Origin: Bacillota bacterium
Lineage (GTDB): Bacteria; Bacillota; UBA4882; UBA8346
DNA length: 64,000 bases
Direction: 5' to 3'
Assembly: GCA_029974635.1 (NCBI GenBank)
Contig: JARKQY010000024.1
Location: 248,001-312,000, forward strand
Part shown: piece by piece, positions 42,672 to 52,935 of the stretch
Numbering within the stretch: the first letter of the stretch is position 1
Layout: each line of letters begins with the position of its first letter
The notes under the pieces: model-generated
Told to the model about the DNA's origin: nothing
Databases searched by the model: none
Seen by the model: only the letters and a program-made list of their open reading frames with translations
Program-made: the position numbers and the translations under genes

Positions 42672-43904
42672 ATGATAACATCAACTAGAGTTGCAAGCTA
42701 CCGTAGCGAAATTGCAGCGGAATTGCACCATAATATATTGCCTTTTTGGATGAATCACGTCGTAGACCGGGAAAACGAAGGGTTTTACGGTTGTATTACC
42801 AATGATCTAAAGATTAACCCAAAAGCGGATAAAGGCTGTATTCTTAATTCCAGGATATTGTGGACTTACGCATCCGCATACCGGATGTATCAAGAACCTT
42901 GTTACCTCTCGACAGCTACCAGAGCGTATCAGTTCTTAATTAACCATTTCTGGGATAATGAATATTCCGGGTTGTACTGGATGGTCAATTATCAGGGTGA
43001 AGTTGTCAACAGCCGCAAACAGATTTATAATCTGGCTTTTGGCATTTATGGCCTGTCTGAATTTTACCGGGCGACTGGGGAACAGGAAAGCCTGGTTAGA
43101 GCAATTGAGCTTTATCAGCTCATTGAAACCAAAAGTTATGACCGTAAAAACAAAGGCTACATCGAAGCGTTATCCCGGGAGTGGTTGCCAATTGATGATT
43201 ACCGGTTAAGCGCAAACGATTTGAATGAGAAAAAATCAATGAATACCCATTTACATATTATGGAGGCCTATACCAATCTTTTACGGGTATGGGACAATCC
43301 GATTCTGCGGGAGCGGCTCAAAGAGTTAATTGAAATAACATTGGAACATATTATTGATCCGGATACTTATCATTTTAAACTATTTTTTAACGAGCAATGG
43401 TCATCTGCTACAAATGGCCTCTCCTACGGTCATGATATTGAGGGTAGCTGGCTGTTGTATGAAGCGGCAAAGATATTAAACGATAAGTTGATTCTCGATA
43501 AAGTGAATGATATTATTATACAAATGGCAAGAAAAGTTTATGATGAAGGTCTGGATAAGGAGCATGGCGGATTATTTTACGATTATGACGCAGTTCTAGA
43601 TACTGACAAACATTGGTGGCCCCAAGCCGAAGCAATGGTTGGCTTTATAAATGCTTATGAATTAACCGGTGAAGACTACTTTTTCGAAGCTTCCTATCGC
43701 ATATGGGAATTTGTGAAAGAATATATCATTGATTCTCAAAATGGTGAATGGTTCTCCAAAGTATCAAGAAGCGGGAAAGTATATGAAAACATGCCCAAGG
43801 TAGAACCTTGGAAGTGTCCATATCATAATAGCCGGGCTTGTTTTGAAATACTTGAACGGTTGGCGTTCTCCGAGGAATTATATGCTTCCAATGACAGTTA
43901 CTAA
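42672..43904 (+). CDS. Cellobiose/mannobiose 2-epimerase (AGE superfamily)
   Basis: 410 residues, an (alpha/alpha)6 barrel of the N-acylglucosamine 2-epimerase family: GFYGCITND, KGCILNSRILWTYASAYR, KSMNTHLHIMEAYTNLLR with catalytic His, GHDIEGSWLL, WWPQAEAMVG. These match cellobiose 2-epimerases, which also turn mannobiose into mannosyl-glucose. In this setting that would feed a mannosylglucose phosphorylase (GH130), but none is present in the window. The ATG follows AAAGGAACG. Confidence 0.88.
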   Translation: MITSTRVASYRSEIAAELHHNILPFWMNHVVDRENEGFYGCITNDLKINPKADKGCILNSRILWTYASAYRMYQEPCYLSTATRAYQFLINHFWDNEYSGLYWMVNYQGEVVNSRKQIYNLAFGIYGLSEFYRATGEQESLVRAIELYQLIETKSYDRKNKGYIEALSREWLPIDDYRLSANDLNEKKSMNTHLHIMEAYTNLLRVWDNPILRERLKELIEITLEHIIDPDTYHFKLFFNEQWSSATNGLSYGHDIEGSWLLYEAAKILNDKLILDKVNDIIIQMARKVYDEGLDKEHGGLFYDYDAVLDTDKHWWPQAEAMVGFINAYELTGEDYFFEASYRIWEFVKEYIIDSQNGEWFSKVSRSGKVYENMPKVEPWKCPYHNSRACFEILERLAFSEELYASNDSY

Positions 43905-43940
43905 ACGTAATCCGATTTGATAAAATTGGAGGTTGTACGG

Positions 43941-46400
43941 GTGTTACTACTTAGCTTGCATGGTGATTGGAAGATGAGAAAAATCGGGGCGGATGAATGG
44001 ATTCCGGCTGAGGTTCCCGGCTCCGTTTTCCAAGACTTGCTTAACGCTGGGAAGATAGCTGATCCCTTTTACCGGGACAATGAAGACTATGCTTTAACCA
44101 TTGCCGCCGCTGATTATGAATACCAAAAAGAGTTCCAGGTAGATTCCCAACTCCTGCAATATGATCATTTGTTTTTATGTTGTGAAGGTTTGGATACGAT
44201 TACCGAGATACTGCTTAATGACACATTGGTGGCCAAAACCGATAATATGCACCGTAAATATGAATTTGACATTAAAGCATGGTTAGGAAATGGCCAAAAT
44301 AAGCTTCAGATTCGGTTTTTTTCTCCGCTGCAATATATTTCCCAGGCGCAACAAAAACAACCAACTTGGGGAGTGCCTGAAGCTGCCTCCGGTTATCAGC
44401 ATTTAAGAAAGGCCCACTATATGTTTGGTTGGGATTGGGGACCGCAGATACCCGATTCCGGCATTTGGCGTGATATCGCAATCAAGGGATATTATCAAGG
44501 GCGGTTGGAGGATGTTTATGTTACTCAACACCATGGAGACAATGAAGTATTATTGGATATTCGAGTCAGGAGTATTCGATGGGGTTCCGAGCCTTTCACC
44601 ATTGAAGTGAATATCGATTTACCGGATGGCCGGAAGATAACCCAGAGTGTTACCACTCAGGGTTACGAAAATCTTTTATCGCTCAATATCGAAAACCCTG
44701 AGTTGTGGTGGCCCAATGGGTTCGGGAAACAACCACTCTATCATTTAGAAGTACTGCTGAAAACCGGGCCTTCCGTTCTTGATATCCGGCGGCTTCAGAT
44801 TGGGCTGCGAACCTTGACGGTAAAGAGGGCAAAAGATCAGTGGGGTGAATCATTTGCAATTGAAGTAAATGGAGTATCCATCTTTGGAATGGGGGCTAAC
44901 TATATTCCCGAGGATAATTTGTTAGCCCGCTGTCATCCCGCCGGAACTGAGAGATTAATCCAAGATTGTGTCGCTGCCAATTTCAATTGCCTAAGAGTAT
45001 GGGGCGGGGGAATATATCCCGCAGATTATTTTTATGATTTATGTGATCAATATGGCTTAATCGTTTGGCAAGACCTAATGTTTGCCTGTGCTTTCTATGT
45101 CATGACCGATGAGTTTGCTGAGAACATTAAACAAGAAGTCATCGACAATATGAAACGGATTCGGCATCATGCCTGTCTCGGGTTATGGTGCGGCAATAAT
45201 GAGATCGAATCAGCCTGGGGCGATTGGAGTCATGCCACGACCGGCAAATTAAGAACCGACTATATTAAACAATTTGAAATTCTATTGCCAAATATCGCCC
45301 GTGAAACAGATCCCAATACATTTTATTGGCCGGCATCTCCTTCATCGGGAGGAGGTTTTGAAGATCCCAACAATGAAAATAGAGGGGATGTTCATTATTG
45401 GGATGTTTGGCATGGCCGAAAACCATTTACTGATTACCGAAAACACTGTTTCCGTTTTGTTTCGGAGTTTGGTTTTCAATCTTTTCCGGGATTGAAGACG
45501 GTAGAATCCTTTAGTTTGCCCGAAGACCGTAATATTTTTTCATATATCATGGAAAAACATCAAAAAAACCAAGCTGCCAACGGGAAGATCCTCTATTATC
45601 TTTCGGAAAAATTTAAGTATCCGAAAGATTTCGGTTCTTTGCTATACGCTTCACAACTATTACAAGCCGAAGCCATTAAGTGCGGGGTCGAACATTGGCG
45701 GCAGAACCGGGGCCGGTGCATGGGCGCCATTTTCTGGCAGTTAAACGATTGCTGGCCGGTGGCTTCCTGGTCCAGTATTGATTATTATGGAAGATGGAAA
45801 GCCCTTCATTACTTTGCCAAAAGATTCTTTGCGCCGCTATTAATATCAGCTCGTGAAGATGGAACCGAAGTCGTTCTTTATGTGACCAATGAAAGGTTGA
45901 CCGCTTTTAAAGGAGAAATTATTTGGAGGCTGCGAAATAACGCTTCGCAAATCCTAAAGGCGGGGAACTGTCAAGTAGAAATTGAGGCTCTTGCCGTCAA
46001 ACAATGCCAGAAGCTTGATCTTAGCGATTTATTAACTGGTTTCCCGGAGCAACGAAGTACCTATCTCGAGTTTGCACTAAATGTTGATTATGAAACGGTG
46101 AGTTCGGGAACGGTATTATTTGTAAAAGAGAAACATTTTGAGTTTATTCATCCGGAGCTTTCTCTCGCTGTACGGGAAGAAGCTACTCAATTCATCATCG
46201 AAGTCACCAGCAAAGCTTTTGCAAGGTTTGTGGAGCTGGATTTAAAGGAGATTGACTGCCGGTTTAGTGATAATTACTTTGATCTATCAGCCGGGGAGGT
46301 TAAAATCATCGCCATCGAAAAGACCCGTCTATCCCGGCAGCTCACCCTGGCTGAAATGAAAACGAAATTGTCAGTTCGAAGTATGTATGAAATCGCTTAG
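43941..46400 (+). CDS. GH2 beta-mannosidase
   Basis: About 819 residues from the GTG at 43941, eight bases after GGAGG (43928-43932). The frame is open to 43917 without a site. Layout: sugar-binding jelly roll (LHGDWKM, AEVPGSVFQDLL), two immunoglobulin-like domains, then the barrel with acid/base Glu near 421 in WCGNNEIESAW and nucleophile Glu near 509 in VSEFGFQSFP. FGWDWGPQIP is typical of beta-mannosidases. No signal peptide, so it hydrolyses imported beta-1,4-manno-oligosaccharides to mannose. Confidence 0.93.
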   Translation: MLLLSLHGDWKMRKIGADEWIPAEVPGSVFQDLLNAGKIADPFYRDNEDYALTIAAADYEYQKEFQVDSQLLQYDHLFLCCEGLDTITEILLNDTLVAKTDNMHRKYEFDIKAWLGNGQNKLQIRFFSPLQYISQAQQKQPTWGVPEAASGYQHLRKAHYMFGWDWGPQIPDSGIWRDIAIKGYYQGRLEDVYVTQHHGDNEVLLDIRVRSIRWGSEPFTIEVNIDLPDGRKITQSVTTQGYENLLSLNIENPELWWPNGFGKQPLYHLEVLLKTGPSVLDIRRLQIGLRTLTVKRAKDQWGESFAIEVNGVSIFGMGANYIPEDNLLARCHPAGTERLIQDCVAANFNCLRVWGGGIYPADYFYDLCDQYGLIVWQDLMFACAFYVMTDEFAENIKQEVIDNMKRIRHHACLGLWCGNNEIESAWGDWSHATTGKLRTDYIKQFEILLPNIARETDPNTFYWPASPSSGGGFEDPNNENRGDVHYWDVWHGRKPFTDYRKHCFRFVSEFGFQSFPGLKTVESFSLPEDRNIFSYIMEKHQKNQAANGKILYYLSEKFKYPKDFGSLLYASQLLQAEAIKCGVEHWRQNRGRCMGAIFWQLNDCWPVASWSSIDYYGRWKALHYFAKRFFAPLLISAREDGTEVVLYVTNERLTAFKGEIIWRLRNNASQILKAGNCQVEIEALAVKQCQKLDLSDLLTGFPEQRSTYLEFALNVDYETVSSGTVLFVKEKHFEFIHPELSLAVREEATQFIIEVTSKAFARFVELDLKEIDCRFSDNYFDLSAGEVKIIAIEKTRLSRQLTLAEMKTKLSVRSMYEIA

Positions 46401-46409
46401 GGGGTTTCC

Positions 46410-48605
46410 ATGGGTATCGTTTTTGATAGTTCCAACAATACTTTCCATCTTCAATCGGAGCGGATGAGTTATATTATCCAAATGGTGAAACCGGGTTATG
46501 TTGCCCATCTTTATTGGGGAAAACGGCTTAATTCCTCAAATTTTTCAGCTTTATTTCAAATTCGGGAACGGGCCTTTGCGCCGAACCCTGAACCATCAAA
46601 TCCGGATCTATCTTTGGATACTTTACCGCAAGAATATCCCGGATATGGTAATAGTGATTTTCGGGTACCATCATTCCAGGTCCAGCTAGAGAACGGATCA
46701 ACGGTGGTTGATTTGCGTTATGACGGCCTGCATGAGATCAGCAAAGGAAAACCCAAATTGGATGGACTTCCGGCCACATATGTTGAAGATGATTCGGAAG
46801 CGACGACTCTTCATATCCAATTGGCCGACGTTGTAACCGGGCTCACCGTAATTTTGTCTTATACGGTTTATGAAAATGAAGATGTAATTATCCGCTCGGT
46901 TCGTTTTCGCAATGAAGGTGTTGAAAGAATGAAGTTACTCCGGGCGCTAAGTTTTAATATTGATTTCCATGATGCCGGCTATGATTTATTGCACCTTCAT
47001 GGTTCTTGGGCCCGGGAACGGCAATTGGAAAGGCGGCCGCTACTTACTGGGATGCAATCCATTGAGAGCCGTCGCGGCGCGAGCAGCCATCAACACAATC
47101 CATTCTTTGCCCTTTTAAAGAAAGATGCCACCGAAGATTACGGCGAAGTCTATGCATTTAATCTAGTCTATAGCGGCAATTTTTTGGCCCAGATCGAGGT
47201 GGATCAATTCCAAACCACCCGGGTTGGAATGGGGATCAATCCCTTTGACTTCACCTGGTTATTGGAACCCGGCGGGTCATTCCAGACTCCGGAAGCAGTC
47301 ATGGTCTTCTCGGCAGAAGGTCTGGGTAGTATGTCCCGGACTTTTCACCGCTTATATCGTTCCAGACTTTGCCGGGGCCGATTCCGGGATCAACTTCGTC
47401 CCGTTTTAATCAACAACTGGGAGGCTACTTATTTCGACTTTAACGGTGAAAAAATTGAGCGCATTGCCAGAACCGCCGGAGAATTGGGGATCGAATTATT
47501 TGTGCTGGACGATGGCTGGTTTGGTAAACGCAATGATGATCAAAGTTCCCTGGGAGACTGGTTTGTCAACCGGGAGAAGTTGCCTTTGGGGCTAAAGGAT
47601 TTAGCGGAACGGGTTCAGAAAATGGGGCTCCAATTCGGACTTTGGTTTGAACCGGAGATGGTCTCACCCGATAGTGAACTGTACCGGCAACATCCGGATT
47701 GGTGTCTGCATATACCAGGGAGAAGCCGTTCTACGAGCCGGAATCAATTAGTCCTCGATTTATCGCGGGAAGATGTATGTCAAGCAGTGATCGCGATGGT
47801 TTCCGATATTCTAAAGAGTGCGCCTATCACCTATGTCAAATGGGATATGAACCGTCATATGACAGAGATCGGTTCAGCCCAACTTCCTCCGGAAAGGCAA
47901 CGGGAAACAGCACATCGTTATATACTGAATCTGTATAGAATTCTCGATACCATTACTAGTGCTTTTCCTCACATATTATTTGAAAGTTGCTCCGGTGGCG
48001 GCGGCCGTTTTGATCCCGGCCTCCTCTATTATATGCCCCAAACTTGGGCCAGTGATAATACGGATGCCGTGGCCCGGCTAAAGATTCAATATGGAACCAG
48101 CATGGTATATCCTGCCGTTACAATGGGTTCTCATGTTTCGGCAGTCCCAAATCACCAAGTGCAGCGAACAACTTCCTTAGAAATGCGGGGACATGTAGCC
48201 AGCTCCGGAAATTTCGGATATGAACTTGACCTCAATAAACTGAATCCTAATGAACAAGAGCAAGTTCAACAGCAGATTGCCTTTTATAAAGAAATTCGGT
48301 CTTTAATCCAGTTTGGAGATTTTTATCGCTTGCAGAGCCCTTTTGAAGGAAACGAAACGGCTTGGATCTTTGTCTCGAAAGATGCAACCGAGGCGGTAGC
48401 CTTTTATTTTCGAGTATTGGCGGAAGCAAATCCGTCTTGGCAAAAAATCCGTTTCAAAGGCCTGAACGACAAGTTGAATTATCAAATCCTCCCTGAGAAC
48501 AAGGTTTGCGGCGGCGATCTGCTGATGAACGCCGGACTAAATATGCCGCTGGAAAAGATGAGCGGAGACTTTCAGAGTATTTGCTGGCGGCTGAAAGCTG
48601 TTTGA
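46410..48605 (+). CDS. GH36 alpha-galactosidase
   Basis: 731 residues. The N-terminal beta-supersandwich is followed by the barrel LFVLDDGWFGKRNDD, nucleophile Asp479 in YVKWDMNRHMTE and acid/base Asp549 in WASDNTDA, with ESCSGGGGRFD between them. Cytoplasmic. It would strip alpha-1,6-galactose from galactomanno-oligosaccharides. It lies nine bases after the GH2 stop; AGGGGG overlaps that stop. Confidence 0.95.
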   Translation: MGIVFDSSNNTFHLQSERMSYIIQMVKPGYVAHLYWGKRLNSSNFSALFQIRERAFAPNPEPSNPDLSLDTLPQEYPGYGNSDFRVPSFQVQLENGSTVVDLRYDGLHEISKGKPKLDGLPATYVEDDSEATTLHIQLADVVTGLTVILSYTVYENEDVIIRSVRFRNEGVERMKLLRALSFNIDFHDAGYDLLHLHGSWARERQLERRPLLTGMQSIESRRGASSHQHNPFFALLKKDATEDYGEVYAFNLVYSGNFLAQIEVDQFQTTRVGMGINPFDFTWLLEPGGSFQTPEAVMVFSAEGLGSMSRTFHRLYRSRLCRGRFRDQLRPVLINNWEATYFDFNGEKIERIARTAGELGIELFVLDDGWFGKRNDDQSSLGDWFVNREKLPLGLKDLAERVQKMGLQFGLWFEPEMVSPDSELYRQHPDWCLHIPGRSRSTSRNQLVLDLSREDVCQAVIAMVSDILKSAPITYVKWDMNRHMTEIGSAQLPPERQRETAHRYILNLYRILDTITSAFPHILFESCSGGGGRFDPGLLYYMPQTWASDNTDAVARLKIQYGTSMVYPAVTMGSHVSAVPNHQVQRTTSLEMRGHVASSGNFGYELDLNKLNPNEQEQVQQQIAFYKEIRSLIQFGDFYRLQSPFEGNETAWIFVSKDATEAVAFYFRVLAEANPSWQKIRFKGLNDKLNYQILPENKVCGGDLLMNAGLNMPLEKMSGDFQSICWRLKAV

Positions 48606-48679
48606 TTCTCATCCGGGAGTCTGTTTAAGCTACTTAGAAAATGAGACCTCGCTCTCTTTTTTGCGAAATTTGAAGAGCT

Positions 48680-48940
48680 TTGCCGGATTGTATGTTGCGC
48701 CGTGAAAAGTGGCAATTTGCGTCGTTGCTCGGTCTCTCCGGTACTTTGCGTCCCAAAGGACGCGACGTACATCGAGTACGTTTCCGTTCCTCGTTCGGTC
48801 GCGCCTAGCATCTTACCCCTTTTGACGACGCGCATGAGTATCAGGGAAGTACATCCAATCCGGCAAGGTTCATCCCGGCGCGCGCGCCTCTCTGGAGAGG
48901 CGAGGGGATGAGAAGCGCCGGACTGCATACACTTGGGGTT
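48680..48940. repeat. GC-rich insert flanked by imperfect direct repeats
   Basis: About 250 bases rich in CG, bounded by GCCGGATTGTATG (about 48681) and GCCGGACTGCATAC (about 48918). Inside are hairpins GCGTCC-CAAA-GGACGC and CGCCTCTC-TGGA-GAGGCG. Frames on both strands are open but show no family or ribosome binding site. Probably a dispersed non-coding repeat (inference). Confidence 0.4.
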
Positions 48941-49079
48941 GAAGAAGCTACATTTGTTTATGTATGAAGCATTTTAGATCGGTTCTCGAATTAATTTTAT
49001 CCTTTCATGTGACCCAGTAATCTGGGGTGGGAAACTATATGAAATAAAAAAGTGGAACTCAGCCTTTTGCGTCTTTTGT

Positions 49080-49430
49080 GAAGTTTGATGTTTGAGAAAG
49101 AGAGAACAACTCGGGTATACGAGCCAGGGAGGGCGAGTGCGCGGCTTTAAAACAGGAAGTTTTACAGCCGTCGAGTTAAGAGGACTGCCATGAAGGCCTC
49201 CGACACGAGGTCGGCGGCCTAGATCTTGGGCATCCAGAAACTTAATAAACTAGCCTTATAACTACCTGACTGACCACGGATGGTCAGGAATAAAGGGGGT
49301 CCTGGGGATCTCCCCTGGCGGCGGGATTCCTCGTGATGCTAGCATCGCGCAGGGTGATTCCGTAACATCCTTTGGCCCTTGAGGTGCAGGAGAGCGGGGA
49401 GCGTCTCTTGTCGGCCCTAAATTTACTCAC
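49080..49430 (+). other. Structured GC-rich intergenic element, possible ncRNA
   Basis: Multiple strong hairpins in a gene-free stretch: GGCCTCCGAC/GTCGGCGGCC (about 49194-49218), CTGACCA-CGGA-TGGTCAG (about 49270-49287) and GGGGATCTCCCC (near 49304). Their density and composition are unlike the neighbouring AT-richer intergenic DNA. It resembles large structured RNAs such as HEARO/OMEGA-type RNAs in style only; no nuclease gene is adjacent. The tail from 49370 is open in the GH38 frame but lacks a start site. Confidence 0.4.
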
Positions 49431-49452
49431 CTCTTATGAAGGAGTACTTACG

Positions 49453-52080
49453 ATGAATAACGTCAAGACAATTTATGTGGTATTTAAAACCCATTTTGAT
49501 ATCGGCTTTACGAAGTTGGCCGCTGAGATTGTTGCTAATTATGCGCAAAATATGCTTCCGGCGGTGGTTGAAACCTGCGAGAAGACACAAATTTTTGCAG
49601 AGAAGCATCGCTACGTCTGGACTATGTCCTCCTGGCCTTTGATCCAGTCACTGAATCCCGAGATTGCCGACGATAAAGTCATTCAACGAGCCCAGGAGCT
49701 GATTAAATCCGGCCAGATCGCTTGGCATATCCTGCCTTTTACTACTCATACCGAGTTTTGCGGGCTGGAGGAATATATCCGAGGTTTGTATTTTTCCAAA
49801 CAACTGTCAGAAGAATATCAGCAGTGGCCGATTGCAGCTAAAATGACCGATGTCCCTGGACACACCTGGGTTTTACCGTCGCTACTTCATAAGGCGGGGG
49901 TCAAATTTTTACACCTGGGCTGTAATCCGGCCAGCACTCCGCCGGATGTCCCCGGATTGTTTTTTTGGGAAGGCCCCGATGGCAATCGGATACTAACTTT
50001 TTATAACAAGGGATTTTATGGTTCAGCGTTAATTCCGCCTGAAGATTGGCCTTTTCCGGTTTGGTTGGCATTACAGCAGACCGGGGATAATATCGGGCCG
50101 CAAAAGCCGGAGATTATCCAAAGCATTTTGGATGAAGTGCAGCGGGAAATGCCCGGGACGGAAGTGATCATTGGCACCTTGGATGATTTTTACCTGGCTT
50201 TGGCCCAGTATCCTTTGGAATCGATTCCAGTTATCCGGGGAGATTTGGCGGATAGTTGGATTCACGGGGCGGGCACCTATCCGGCTGAGGTGAAGAATTT
50301 ACGCGAACTTAGACCCAGATTGGTTGAAACCGAAAAAGTATTAAGTTTCGGCAAGGCTGCAGGGCTCTTCGATAAGGTCCAAACAGCGAATTATCAATCA
50401 TTTCTCAACAAAGCCTATGAGAACAGCCTGCTTTTCGGGGAGCATACCTGGGGGTTGGATACTAAAATAGTCTTGGGCTATCAGCGGTTCTATCGCAAAG
50501 CAGAGTTTTTAAAGAATAAGGCGCTTCCCATCAATCAAACCATGGAACAATCATGGGATGAACAACGGGAGAGGGTTTCTCAAGCTTCCCAAAATCTTCA
50601 GAATGTTTCACCGGATATCTTGCACCGGATTGCCGCCGCTATCAATGTAAGCGGTCCCCGGATGGTCGTCTTTAATGGTTTGGGGTGGCAACGGGATGCC
50701 TGGGTGGAGCTTGCCGGTTATCAAAAGGAGCTGGCAGGGAAATGCCTGGTTGATCCCGGCAGTGAGGAATGCGTTAAATTAACGAATGATAATGGACAAC
50801 TCCGGGCTTATGTCCATGGACTTCCCGCTTTTGGATATAAGACGTTTAGATTGCAGGATCTTAAAAAGCCGGTTCAAGACCCACAAGATATTATAGTTGA
50901 TCTAGCGTTAGGAAGGATAGACAATCGATGGTTTCAAATCGAAGTTGATGAAGAGAACGGTGTTATCCGTAGCCTTAAGGATAAAAGAAACAGTAAGGAA
51001 TGGGTCGATCAAAATGCCGGAGCAGGCTTTGGCCAGTATCGTTATGATATCTACGGTGATGAGGATATTACTGAGTTTCTTCGTGCTTATGCCTTTCGTT
51101 TTTACGACTGGTTTCTCCATGACTTTGGGAAGACGGATTACCCGGCCCAACATCACCTGACTTTTGTACCCAATGGCTTCTCTTTGGTTTCAAAGGGAGG
51201 AGCGGAATATGCATCTTTGATATTAAAAACCGAGATTAAGGACCGAAGTTTGCAGGAGTATGGTAACGGAGCCGAGTTAATTACCGGTATTACCTTATAT
51301 CGTGATCAACCGTGGATCGATATTGAGTTTACCCTTAACGGAAAAGCTGAAACCCAGCTTGCCGAGGCAGGGCATTTTATTTTCCCAATCAACTTAAAAG
51401 AACCGGCTATTTATATTAATAAACTAGGGAATGTCATCGACCCGGCCAAAGATATAATCCCGGCCGCCAATCATACACTTTACTGCTGTGAAAACTGGGT
51501 TGACATTTCGGACGGAAAAAACGGAATTGCGGTGATTCCTTTTGATACCCCGCTTTTCTCCATTGGTGCTCAGGCGATTTACAAGTACCGCAAGCAATAT
51601 CAACCGGAAAAACCAATCCTGTTTTTTAATGCCTTTAATAATAGCTGGGGAACCAATTTCCCGCAATGGATGGGCGGCAATTATTCTTTCAAATTTAGAC
51701 TCATTCCCCATGAAGGGGATTGGAAACAGGGGCGGGTCCCCGAATTGGCATTTGAAAGCATAACGGAGCCATTGGTCGGATTTGCCGAAGAACAGCATAA
51801 TTTGCCCGTTCATTTACCATCCTCCGTTGAATTGTTTCGGGTTCCCGAAGGCATGGTAGTCCAAGCTTTCAAGCCGGCTGACCATGGCACGGGCTTTATT
51901 TTGCGCTTGCGCGAGATTGCCGGAGCAAGCAGAAAAATTACGTTGCCAATGGTTGCAGGTTTTCAGGTCATGGCACGGTGTAACTTATTGGAACAAATCC
52001 AAGCCGAAATACCAAACGATGATCACAAAATTTCCTTTGACACAGCGCCATTTGAAATACATACTTTTTATTTAAAATAA
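49453..52080 (+). CDS. GH38-type (DUF5054) alpha-mannosidase-like enzyme
   Basis: About 875 residues from the ATG at 49453, eight bases after AAGGAG. The longer in-frame start at 49372 lies in the structured element and is rejected. The N-terminal domain has zinc-site wording of GH38: THFDIGFT near residue 14 and TDVPGHTW near 133. The C-terminal part is a beta-sandwich domain. The DUF5054 subgroup is close to alpha-mannosidases but little studied. Cytoplasmic. It follows the main operon after an 850-base gap and is coupled to the esterase downstream. Confidence 0.8.
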   Translation: MNNVKTIYVVFKTHFDIGFTKLAAEIVANYAQNMLPAVVETCEKTQIFAEKHRYVWTMSSWPLIQSLNPEIADDKVIQRAQELIKSGQIAWHILPFTTHTEFCGLEEYIRGLYFSKQLSEEYQQWPIAAKMTDVPGHTWVLPSLLHKAGVKFLHLGCNPASTPPDVPGLFFWEGPDGNRILTFYNKGFYGSALIPPEDWPFPVWLALQQTGDNIGPQKPEIIQSILDEVQREMPGTEVIIGTLDDFYLALAQYPLESIPVIRGDLADSWIHGAGTYPAEVKNLRELRPRLVETEKVLSFGKAAGLFDKVQTANYQSFLNKAYENSLLFGEHTWGLDTKIVLGYQRFYRKAEFLKNKALPINQTMEQSWDEQRERVSQASQNLQNVSPDILHRIAAAINVSGPRMVVFNGLGWQRDAWVELAGYQKELAGKCLVDPGSEECVKLTNDNGQLRAYVHGLPAFGYKTFRLQDLKKPVQDPQDIIVDLALGRIDNRWFQIEVDEENGVIRSLKDKRNSKEWVDQNAGAGFGQYRYDIYGDEDITEFLRAYAFRFYDWFLHDFGKTDYPAQHHLTFVPNGFSLVSKGGAEYASLILKTEIKDRSLQEYGNGAELITGITLYRDQPWIDIEFTLNGKAETQLAEAGHFIFPINLKEPAIYINKLGNVIDPAKDIIPAANHTLYCCENWVDISDGKNGIAVIPFDTPLFSIGAQAIYKYRKQYQPEKPILFFNAFNNSWGTNFPQWMGGNYSFKFRLIPHEGDWKQGRVPELAFESITEPLVGFAEEQHNLPVHLPSSVELFRVPEGMVVQAFKPADHGTGFILRLREIAGASRKITLPMVAGFQVMARCNLLEQIQAEIPNDDHKISFDTAPFEIHTFYLK

Positions 52081-52094
52081 CAAGGGAGGTTACT

Positions 52095-52904
52095 ATGGCT
52101 CTCATTCACTGTGATTTTTTTTCCGAGGTTCTGGGTCTATCGACTTCGATGACCGTCATATTGCCGCAAGGAGTAAAAAAAGCAGGAGGGCCGGGAGGAA
52201 AGATACCAGCCGTCAAACATCCGGCTTTATATTTATTGCACGGATTATCGGATGATCACACCACTTGGTTACGCAGAACCTCCATTGAAAGATATGTTGA
52301 GCCCCTGAAGCTTGCCGTAGTTATGCCGGCGGTACACCGGAGTTTTTACACCGATATGTCCGCCGGCGGCCGATATTGGAGTTTTGTAAGCGAAGAATTG
52401 CCCGACATCGCCCAAAACTTATTCGGGTTATCCGGCTTACGCGAGGAAAATTTTGTTGCCGGTATTTCCATGGGTGGTTATGGCGCTTTTAAATTAGCTT
52501 TAGGCAAACCGGATAAGTTCTGTGCCGCCGCCAGTCTGTCCGGGGCTTTGGATTTGGAAACCACCATTCAAAGAGTCGCTGTTGAGCGCGGCTCAGAATG
52601 GCAGGATATCTTTGGAGAACTTCATAAAATAACCGGTTCGAACAACGATTTGCTATTTTTGGCCAACAAGCTGACTGAAAGCGGCAAACCCCTTCCCAGG
52701 CTTTATCAATGGTGTGGCACCGAGGATTTCCTGTATCAAGGCAATCTAAAATTTTTAAAATCGGCTCAAGAACTAAAACTTGATCTAGACTATGAAGAAG
52801 GTCCGGGAGATCATGCATGGGAATATTGGGATCAAAAGATTAAACGAGTTTTGGAATGGTTGCCTGTAGAAAAATTGAATATATACGTTGACCAATTGGA
52901 TTGA
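52095..52904 (+). CDS. FrmB/tributyrin esterase-like acyl esterase (CE1-like)
   Basis: 269 residues, alpha/beta hydrolase of the esterase D/EstA group: oxyanion [27 protein letters not shown], nucleophile Ser in [10 protein letters not shown] near residue 126, Asp in GTEDFLYQ and His in [10 protein letters not shown]. No signal peptide. Probably removes acetyl groups from imported acetylated manno-oligosaccharides (inference). AGGGAGG precedes the ATG. Its stop codon lies in the -35 of the next promoter. Confidence 0.85.
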   Translation: MALIHCDFFSEVLGLSTSMTVILPQGVKKAGGPGGKIPAVKHPALYLLHGLSDDHTTWLRRTSIERYVEPLKLAVVMPAVHRSFYTDMSAGGRYWSFVSEELPDIAQNLFGLSGLREENFVAGISMGGYGAFKLALGKPDKFCAAASLSGALDLETTIQRVAVERGSEWQDIFGELHKITGSNNDLLFLANKLTESGKPLPRLYQWCGTEDFLYQGNLKFLKSAQELKLDLDYEEGPGDHAWEYWDQKIKRVLEWLPVEKLNIYVDQLD

Positions 52905-52929
52905 CTACTCAAGTTTGATTTGTTATAAT
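52901..52929 (+). promoter_or_regulatory. Strong sigma-A promoter at the end of the esterase gene
   Basis: TTGACT (52901-52906), exactly 17 bases, TATAAT (52924-52929). The next protein gene starts more than 500 bases later, beyond a terminator at 53136-53167, so its product is a short RNA. Confidence 0.8.
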
Positions 52930-52935
52930 TTATTT

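Noticed and set aside
48572..48928. 118-codon reverse and 69-codon forward frames as genes
   Set aside because: Both follow from GC-rich repeat DNA lacking stops, without ribosome binding sites or family features.
49140..49360. Group II intron
   Set aside because: A GTGCG word and many hairpins suggested it, but no domain V sequence or reverse transcriptase was found.
49372..49452. 27-residue N-terminal extension of the GH38 protein
   Set aside because: No ribosome binding site there, while AAGGAG fits the ATG at 49453 and the conserved domain starts just after it.
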